Assembly: GCF_024723735.1 (NCBI RefSeq)
Contig: NZ_JANQDU010000002.1
Span: 759,001 to 823,000, forward strand
Direction: 5' to 3'
Length of the DNA: 64,000 bases
DNA from: Frigidibacter sp. ROC022
GTDB lineage: Bacteria > Pseudomonadota > Alphaproteobacteria > Rhodobacterales > Rhodobacteraceae
Positions 58,652 to 64,000 of this stretch are shown here, piece by piece (the first letter of the stretch is position 1; each line of letters begins with the position of its first letter). The position numbers were made by a program, and so were the translations under genes. The notes under the pieces are model-generated. The model saw nothing but the letters and a program-made list of their open reading frames with translations. It did no database searches and was not told where the DNA came from.

Positions 58652-58680
58652 TTGACATTGTTGCATATGCAACGATAGGC
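58652..58680 (+). promoter_or_regulatory. hmgA promoter with 14-bp palindromic operator
   Basis: TTGACA (58652-58657), 17-nt spacer, ATAGGC (58675-58680). The spacer holds a perfect palindrome, GTTGCATATGCAAC (58660-58673), between -35 and -10, a position expected for a repressor. MarR- and similar dimeric regulators bind such sites. Spaced 28 nt before the hmgA ATG. Confidence 0.65.
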
Positions 58681-58707
58681 CGGAGACGCATAACGCGAGG
58701 TCTTGCC

Positions 58708-60060
58708 ATGACCCTCAATTCCGACACGCCGAAACGCCAGCTCACGAACCCCAGCCATCCGGGCTACATGCCCGGGTTCGGCAATGATTTCGAGACCGAG
58801 GCGCTGCCGGGCGCGTTGCCACAGGGCCAGAACAGCCCGCAGAAATGCAGCTATGGCCTCTATGCCGAACAGCTGTCGGGCACTGCCTTCACCGCCCCGC
58901 GCGGCCAGAACGAGCGGACCTGGTGCTATCGGATCCGGCCCTCGGTCAAGCACACCGGCCGGTTCGTGAAACGCGATCTGCCCTACTGGAAATCGGCGCC
59001 GCATGTGCTGGATGACGTGATTTCGCTTGGTCAGTATCGCTGGGACCCGGTGCCGCATGGTGATGCGCCGCTGACCTGGTTGACCGGGATGCGCACCATG
59101 ACCACCGCGGGCGACGTGAACACCCAGACCGGCATGGCCAGCCATGTCTACCTGGTCACCGAGTCGATGCAGGACGAATACTTCTATTCCGCCGACAGCG
59201 AGCTGCTGGTGGTGCCGCAGGAAGGTCGCCTGCGCTTTGCCACCGAACTGGGCGTCATCGACCTGGAACCCAGGGAAATCGCCATCCTTCCGCGCGGGCT
59301 GGTCTATCGGGTCGAGCTTCTGGACGGCCCGGCGCGGGGCTTTGTCTGCGAGAACTACGGCCAGAAATTCGACCTTCCCGGCCGCGGTCCGATCGGCGCC
59401 AACTGCATGGCCAACCCGCGCGACTTCAAATGCCCGGTGGCGGCTTTCGAGGACCGCGAGGCCGACAGCACGGTGACCGTCAAATGGTGCGGCCGGTTCC
59501 ACCAGACCCGGATCGACCATTCGCCGCTGGACGTGGTTGCCTGGCACGGCAACTACTGTGCCTACAAATACGATCTGCGGACCTATTCGCCGGTGGGCGC
59601 GATCCTGTTCGACCATCCCGACCCGTCGATCTTCACCGTGCTGACGGCGCCGTCGGGCCAGCCCGGCACCGCGAATATCGATTTCGTCCTGTTCCGCGAA
59701 CGCTGGATGGTGGCCGAGCACAGTTTCCGCCCGCCCTGGTATCACAAGAACATCATGTCCGAGCTGATGGGCAACATCTACGGTGTCTATGACGCCAAAC
59801 CAAAGGGGTTCGTCCCCGGCGGGCTGTCGCTGCACAACATGATGCTGCCGCATGGGCCGGATCGGGCCCCCTTCGAAGCTGCGTCGAACGCGCCGCTGAA
59901 GCCCGAGAAGCTCGACAACACGATGAGCTTCATGTTCGAGACCCGGTTTCCGCAGCATCTGACCGCCTTTGCCGCGAAAGAGGCGCCGCTTCAGGATGAC
60001 TACATCGACTGCTGGGCCGATATCGACAAGAAGTTCGATGGCTCACCGGAGGTGAAGTGA
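58708..60060 (+). CDS. hmgA: Homogentisate 1,2-dioxygenase
   Basis: A 450-residue iron dioxygenase opening homogentisate to maleylacetoacetate in tyrosine/phenylalanine breakdown. [47 protein letters not shown] and [15 protein letters not shown] (metal-site region) are diagnostic; ENYGQKF is also typical. Its stop overlaps a small membrane-protein gene (GTGA), followed by a fumarylacetoacetate hydrolase. A maleylacetoacetate isomerase is not seen here. Confidence 0.97.
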   Translation: MTLNSDTPKRQLTNPSHPGYMPGFGNDFETEALPGALPQGQNSPQKCSYGLYAEQLSGTAFTAPRGQNERTWCYRIRPSVKHTGRFVKRDLPYWKSAPHVLDDVISLGQYRWDPVPHGDAPLTWLTGMRTMTTAGDVNTQTGMASHVYLVTESMQDEYFYSADSELLVVPQEGRLRFATELGVIDLEPREIAILPRGLVYRVELLDGPARGFVCENYGQKFDLPGRGPIGANCMANPRDFKCPVAAFEDREADSTVTVKWCGRFHQTRIDHSPLDVVAWHGNYCAYKYDLRTYSPVGAILFDHPDPSIFTVLTAPSGQPGTANIDFVLFRERWMVAEHSFRPPWYHKNIMSELMGNIYGVYDAKPKGFVPGGLSLHNMMLPHGPDRAPFEAASNAPLKPEKLDNTMSFMFETRFPQHLTAFAAKEAPLQDDYIDCWADIDKKFDGSPEVK

Positions 60061-60233
60061 GCTGGTGGGTCTGGGCCGCCGTCGCCGCGGTGACGGGGGC
60101 ATTGTTCCTGTACGGCCCGACATGGTGGGAGGTTGTCTGCCTGGGCATCGCCGTCGCCGGGCTGATCGTCTACGGGCTCTGGCTGCATCGGACCGGCGAT
60201 CCGCTTCGGGGCGATCCGGACGACGGGGATTGA
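60057..60233 (+). CDS. 58-residue membrane protein in the homogentisate operon
   Basis: GTG 60057 is preceded by a near-perfect ribosome site (GGAGGTGAA) and overlaps the hmgA stop. The product has two membrane segments ([18 protein letters not shown] and [18 protein letters not shown]) and an acidic tail. No family recognised. Good start signals, in-operon position between hmgA and fah, and hydrophobic pattern make it a real gene, possibly a helper for transport or complex assembly at the membrane. Confidence 0.75.
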   Translation: MSWWVWAAVAAVTGALFLYGPTWWEVVCLGIAVAGLIVYGLWLHRTGDPLRGDPDDGD

Positions 60234-60243
60234 GGGAGAGAAC

Positions 60244-61194
60244 ATGAGACTGGCGACATTGCGCGACGGCACGGCGGACGGGCGGCTGGTGATCCTGTCG
60301 GCGGATGGCAAGAGCTGCCGGCCCGGCACGGCCGGGACGCTGCAAAGGGCGCTGGATACGGGCGACTTCTCGGCCAGCGGGGCCGAGATGCCCTTTGACG
60401 AGACTGCCTGCCTGTCGCCGCTGCCGCGGGCCTATCAGTTCCTGGACGGCTCGGCCTATGTGAACCATGTCGAACTGGTGCGCAAAGCCCGCGGCGCGGT
60501 GCTACCCGACAGTTTCTGGACCGATCCCCTGATGTATCAGGGCAGTTCCGACAGTTTTCTGGCACCCCGCGACCCGATCCCCGGCGATCCGGCCTGGGGC
60601 ATCGACATGGAAGCCGAGGTGGCGGTGATCACCGGTGCGGTGCCCCAGGGCGCCAGTCCGGCCCGGGCGGCGGCGGCGATCCGGCTGGTGTTGCTGCTCA
60701 ACGACATCTCGCTGCGCAACCTGATCCCGGCGGAACTGGCCAAGGGTTTCGGCTTCGTCCACGGCAAGCCGCCCTCGGCCCTTTCGCCCATCGCGGTGAC
60801 GCCCGACGAGCTGCCGGGCTGGCGCGACGGCAAGCTGCATGGTGCGCTGAAGGTGGATCTGAACGGCAGGCCCTTCGGCCGCGCCGATGCCGGGGTCGAC
60901 ATGACCTTCGACTTCCCGACCCTGATCGCCCATGCGGCAAGGACCCGGCCCCTGGCCGCCGGGACCATCATCGGCTCGGGAACAGTGTCTAACAAGGAAG
61001 CCGACGGGCCCGGCCGGCCGATTTCGGACGGCGGGCTGGGCTATTCCTGCATCGCCGAACTGCGCATGGTCGAGACCATCCAGAAGGGCCGCCCGGAGAC
61101 GCCCTTCATGGCGCCGGGCGACCGGGTGACGATCTGGATGGAGGATGCCGGGGGCCGCGCGATCTTCGGAACCATCGACCAGACGGTCGGCTAG
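60244..61194 (+). CDS. Fumarylacetoacetate hydrolase family protein
   Basis: A 316-residue FAH-family enzyme with the metal-site Glu pair in DMEAEVAVITG and the signatures LLNDISLRNLIP, KPPSALSPIAVTPDEL and GSGTVSNKEADG. Given hmgA upstream, it most likely cleaves fumarylacetoacetate to fumarate and acetoacetate. AGGGAGAG precedes the ATG. The GTVSNKE codons (GTG TCT AAC AAG) form a copy of the dispersed motif. Its TAG interlocks with the convergent gene through CTAG. Confidence 0.92.
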   Translation: MRLATLRDGTADGRLVILSADGKSCRPGTAGTLQRALDTGDFSASGAEMPFDETACLSPLPRAYQFLDGSAYVNHVELVRKARGAVLPDSFWTDPLMYQGSSDSFLAPRDPIPGDPAWGIDMEAEVAVITGAVPQGASPARAAAAIRLVLLLNDISLRNLIPAELAKGFGFVHGKPPSALSPIAVTPDELPGWRDGKLHGALKVDLNGRPFGRADAGVDMTFDFPTLIAHAARTRPLAAGTIIGSGTVSNKEADGPGRPISDGGLGYSCIAELRMVETIQKGRPETPFMAPGDRVTIWMEDAGGRAIFGTIDQTVG

Positions 61195-61916
61195 GGGCGC
61201 AGCGGCTGCCGGCCCTGGTCGGTCAGCTCCCACACCTCGCGGCCTTCGATGACGATGACGGTCAGATGGCCGCCGAATGCCATCGAGGAATCGATATTGA
61301 CCCGGTTGCCGTGGTGGCTGGCGGTCGGCAGGGCGGTATGGCCATGCACGATCAGCGGGCCATGATCGCGGCGGTCCGACAGGAACGGTTCGCGAATCCA
61401 GACCAGATCGTCCTCGATCTGATCTTCCAGCGGCACACCGGGGCGAATCCCGGCATGAACGAACAGCGCCTCGCCGCGGCGCAGATGGGTGGATTGCGCG
61501 TTCAACAGTGCGACATGCGCCTCGGGCACCTTGGCCCGCGCTTGGGCATGCACCCGGCCCGGATCGTCCGTCGCATCGATGCCATAGCTGGCCAGGGTCT
61601 CGATTCCGCCCATCGTCGGGCGGAACCACAGCAGATCGGGCTTCAGCGGGTCGATCAACTCGCCGGTCTGCAGGAAGCGGCGGAAGTAGCGGTCATGGTT
61701 GCCCAGCAGCACCTCCCAGGGTTCGCCCCGGGCGCGGCCTTCGGCCAGATGCCCGATCACCCCGGCGCTGTCCGGGCCGCGGTCCACGAGATCGCCCAGA
61801 TGCACGATCGGCGCCGTGTCGTCGCCGGTTCGCAGACGATCGGCGGCAACCCTCTCATGCGCTGCCTTCAGCGGGTCGAGATGGCCGTGAATGTCGCCGA
61901 TCGCATAGGTTCTCAT
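61191..61916 (-). CDS. Metallophosphoesterase (PrpE/serine-threonine phosphatase-like)
   Basis: A 241-residue calcineurin-like phosphoesterase with GDIHGHLDPL, GDLVDRGPDS, LLGNHDRYF and HGHTALPTAS, the full di-metal site. Similar bacterial enzymes dephosphorylate proteins or dinucleoside tetraphosphates; this could be an ApaH-like or PP2A-like member. Separated from serA by 19 nt and transcribed with the same polarity. Confidence 0.9.
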   Translation of the reverse strand: MRTYAIGDIHGHLDPLKAAHERVAADRLRTGDDTAPIVHLGDLVDRGPDSAGVIGHLAEGRARGEPWEVLLGNHDRYFRRFLQTGELIDPLKPDLLWFRPTMGGIETLASYGIDATDDPGRVHAQARAKVPEAHVALLNAQSTHLRRGEALFVHAGIRPGVPLEDQIEDDLVWIREPFLSDRRDHGPLIVHGHTALPTASHHGNRVNIDSSMAFGGHLTVIVIEGREVWELTDQGRQPLRP

Positions 61917-61935
61917 GTGGTCTGTCCCGGTTGTC

Positions 61936-63531
61936 CTAGGCTACGTCGAAGCGCAGCGGCCTGACCTGCTGGAACAGGCCGGTTTCCTGCAGCTGGGAGA
62001 CCACCTGCTCGGGTATCTGATCGTCGAGATAGAGCAGCGCGATGGCATCGCCGTTCCGTGCCGAGCGGCCCAGCGTGAAGTTGGCGATGTTCACCCCGTT
62101 CTCGCCCATCGTCCGGCCCAGGGTGCCGATGATGTTCGGCACGTCCTTGTTGGTCGTGTAGAGCATATGCGCGCCGATCTCGGCGTCGATGGTGATGCCC
62201 TTGATCTGGATGAAGCGCGGCTTGCCGTCCGAAAACACCGTCCCGGCGATCGAGCGTTCGCGGGTTCCGGTCACCACGGTCAGCTTGATGTAGGCGTCGA
62301 AGACACCGGATTTCTCCTGCGTGGTGGTCGAAATCTTCACCCCGCGTTCCTTGGCCATCACCGGGGCCGAGATCATGTTCACATCCGGGTTCGAGGCCAT
62401 CATCACCCCCGCCACCGCCGCGGCGTTCAGCGCCGCCGTGTTCATCTGTGCGACATGGCCGTTGTAGAGGATGTTGATCGCTTCGATCGGCTCGTCGGTC
62501 ATCTGCCCGACAAAGGCGCCCAGATGCTGGGCCAGTTTCAGCCACGGCCCCATGACGGCGGCCTCTTCCGCCGTCACGTTGGGCATGTTCAGCGCGTTGG
62601 AGACCGCGCCGGTCAGCAGGTAGTCCGACATCTGTTCGGCGACCTGCACCGCGACGTTTTCCTGTGCCTCGCTGGTCGAGGCGCCCAGATGCGGCGTGAC
62701 CACCACATTCGGCAGCCCGAACAGCGGCGAGTCGGTGGCAGGTTCGGTCTCGAAGACGTCGAATGCGGCGCCGGCGACATGGCCGGATTTCAGCATCTCG
62801 GCCAGCGCCGCCTCGTCCACCAGGCCGCCGCGGGCGCAGTTGATGATCCGGACGCCGGGCTTGGTCTTGGCCAGAGCCTCGGCGTCGAGGATGTTGCGGG
62901 TCTTGTCGGTCAGCGGCACGTGCAGGGTGATGAAATCGGCACGGGCCAGCAGTTCGTCCAGCTCGACCTTGGTGACGCCCAGCTGCACGGCGCGCTCCTC
63001 GGACAGGAACGGGTCATAGGCCACGACCTTCATGTGCAGGCCCAGGGCCCGGTCGCAGACGATCCCGCCGATGTTCCCGGCGCCGATCACGCCAAGGGTC
63101 TTGTTGAACAGTTCGACCCCCATGAACTTGGACTTCTCCCATTTCCCGGCATGGGTCGAGGCGCTGGCCTCGGGCAGTTGCCGGGCAACGGCGAACATCA
63201 TCGCGATGGCATGTTCGGCGGTGGTGATCGAGTTGCCGAAGGGCGTGTTCATCACGATCACGCCCTTCTTCGATGCGGCCGGGATATCGACATTGTCGAC
63301 ACCGATCCCGGCCCGGCCGACGACCTTCAGGCTGGTCGCCTTTTCCAGAAGCTTTTCGGTGACCTTGGTGGCCGAACGGATCGCAAGACCGTCATACTGG
63401 TCGATGATCTCGGCCAGCTTTTCCTTGTCCTTGCCAAGTGTCGGCATGTAATCGACCTCGACGCCACGGTCGCGGAAGACCTGGACGGCGGTTTCGCTGA
63501 GCTTGTCGGATACGAGAACTTTCGGGGCCAT
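61936..63531 (-). CDS. serA: D-3-phosphoglycerate dehydrogenase
   Basis: A 531-residue NAD enzyme beginning serine synthesis. D-2-hydroxyacid dehydrogenase core (GAGNIGGIVCDRALGL; CARGGLVDEAAL with catalytic Arg; PHLGASTSEAQ with the catalytic His), an intervening ASB domain and a C-terminal ACT domain (IQIKGITIDAEIGAHMLY ... VPNIIGTLGRTMGE), likely the serine sensor. ATG 63531 with GGAG 6 nt upstream. Downstream of serC. Confidence 0.97.
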   Translation of the reverse strand: MAPKVLVSDKLSETAVQVFRDRGVEVDYMPTLGKDKEKLAEIIDQYDGLAIRSATKVTEKLLEKATSLKVVGRAGIGVDNVDIPAASKKGVIVMNTPFGNSITTAEHAIAMMFAVARQLPEASASTHAGKWEKSKFMGVELFNKTLGVIGAGNIGGIVCDRALGLHMKVVAYDPFLSEERAVQLGVTKVELDELLARADFITLHVPLTDKTRNILDAEALAKTKPGVRIINCARGGLVDEAALAEMLKSGHVAGAAFDVFETEPATDSPLFGLPNVVVTPHLGASTSEAQENVAVQVAEQMSDYLLTGAVSNALNMPNVTAEEAAVMGPWLKLAQHLGAFVGQMTDEPIEAINILYNGHVAQMNTAALNAAAVAGVMMASNPDVNMISAPVMAKERGVKISTTTQEKSGVFDAYIKLTVVTGTRERSIAGTVFSDGKPRFIQIKGITIDAEIGAHMLYTTNKDVPNIIGTLGRTMGENGVNIANFTLGRSARNGDAIALLYLDDQIPEQVVSQLQETGLFQQVRPLRFDVA

Positions 63532-63557
63532 GTGGCTCTCCATGAGAATGCGGAGCA

Positions 63558-63616
63558 GTGCGTGCAGGCACGCACCCTGCGGGATGGGATGGGGTAGGGT
63601 GCGTGCTTGCACGCAC
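63558..63616. repeat. Nested inverted repeat between serC and serA
   Basis: GTGCGTGC-AG-GCACGCACCCT (63558-63578) and AGGGTGCGTGC-TT-GCACGCAC (63596-63616) are each self-complementary, and are also inverted copies of each other (20 of 21 positions). The RNA can fold as two hairpins or one long one. A serC-linked two-hairpin RNA motif is known from alphaproteobacteria upstream of serC; this one lies between the genes, so I do not equate them. Confidence 0.65.
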
Positions 63617-63623
63617 CATCTGT

Positions 63624-64000
63624 TCAGGCGGCGGCGGGAAGCGCGGCGATCTCGGCGGCAAAGGCCCAGTCGATCCAGGGCAGCAGCGCCTCGACGTCCG
63701 AGGTCTCGACGGTCGAGCCGCACCAGATTCGCAGGCCCGGAGGCGCATCGCGATAGGCGCCCAGGTCCAGCCCGACGCCTTCGGCTTCAAGCCGCTTGGC
63801 CACGGCCTTGGCGAAGGCGGCGCCATCGGTGATCCGGGGATCGGTGAACTTCAGGCAGACCGAGGTGGTCGAGGCGGTGGCCGGATCGACGGCCAGGTTG
63901 GCGATCCAGTCGCGGCTGGCGCAGAAATCGGCGATGGCCCTGGCATTGGCCTCTGCGCGGGCGATCAGGCCTTTCAGCCCGCCGACGCTTTCGGCCCAGT
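63624..64000 (-). CDS. serC: Phosphoserine aminotransferase, C-terminal part
   Basis: The minus-strand frame enters at the window edge and ends at TGA 63626-63624 after about 125 residues: NLAVDPATASTTSVCLKFTD, LGAYRDAPPGLRIWCGSTVE, then DVEALLPWIDWAFA, as in alphaproteobacterial SerC. It makes phosphoserine from the product of serA, whose gene lies just downstream. The start is outside the window. Confidence 0.92.
   Translation of the reverse strand, partial: WAESVGGLKGLIARAEANARAIADFCASRDWIANLAVDPATASTTSVCLKFTDPRITDGAAFAKAVAKRLEAEGVGLDLGAYRDAPPGLRIWCGSTVETSDVEALLPWIDWAFAAEIAALPAAA

Overview
The window is high-G+C bacterial DNA (about 70% in ordinary stretches). The closest match I can argue for is an alphaproteobacterium of the Rhodobacterales (Rhodobacter/Paracoccus/Roseobacter relatives). 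Reasons: a petABC cytochrome bc1 operon followed by a petP-petR-type regulator pair, a kbl-tdh pair, an xseB-ispA-dxs chain behind a histone-deacetylase-like gene, serC-serA at the right edge, a GC-rich genomic style with GTG/TTG starts and 4-nt gene overlaps, and many small families common in that order. Nearly all of it reads as core chromosome; I see no phage, IS element, integrase, CRISPR array or replication origin.

Layout. 0-10 kb: the end of an unidentified gene, a hybrid histidine kinase, then a periplasmic alpha-2-macroglobulin coupled to penicillin-binding protein 1C. 10-13 kb: a LysR regulator divergent from a DUF2218 / NAD(P)-binding / haem-membrane-protein cluster, then tRNA-Lys. 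13-17.7 kb: dapF, mtaB, a PaiB-like flavoprotein, a GST and an outer-membrane barrel. 18-23.5 kb: petABC, DUF1294, ilvE and the petPR-like regulators. 24-28.6 kb: deacetylase, xseB, ispA and dxs (isoprenoid precursor supply; ispH lies at 47 kb), then a GFA-family protein. 28.65-30.6 kb: a small island of clearly lower G+C carrying a DUF488 gene and an uncharacterised, translationally coupled partner; this is the best candidate for an undescribed two-gene system. 30.6-35.3 kb: an SDR gene, adenine deaminase and AMP nucleosidase (a coupled adenylate-to-hypoxanthine route) and an HU protein. 35-44 kb: transporters, GST, WYL regulator, aroC, and a TPP riboswitch controlling thiBPQ. 44-53.4 kb: queG, rnhA, a LysE exporter, ispH, a NYN protein, folK, rpoZ-rsh-DUF2062-pdxJ. 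53.4-58.6 kb: thiolase with a MarR gene, then kbl-(42-codon ORF)-tdh-class V aminotransferase for threonine breakdown. 58.6-61.2 kb: homogentisate dioxygenase, a 58-residue membrane protein and a fumarylacetoacetate hydrolase behind a palindromic operator. 61.2-64 kb: a phosphatase, serA and the end of serC.

Beyond genes, three things stand out: a dispersed ~20-nt motif (GTGTCTNACAAGGGNNTTTC and shorter relatives) that sits inside several genes at the cost of rare codons; three convergent gene pairs whose stop codons interlock in a shared CTAG; and a threonine dehydrogenase that has lost all four structural-zinc cysteines. All similarity statements are from reading and memory of the families; no search was run.
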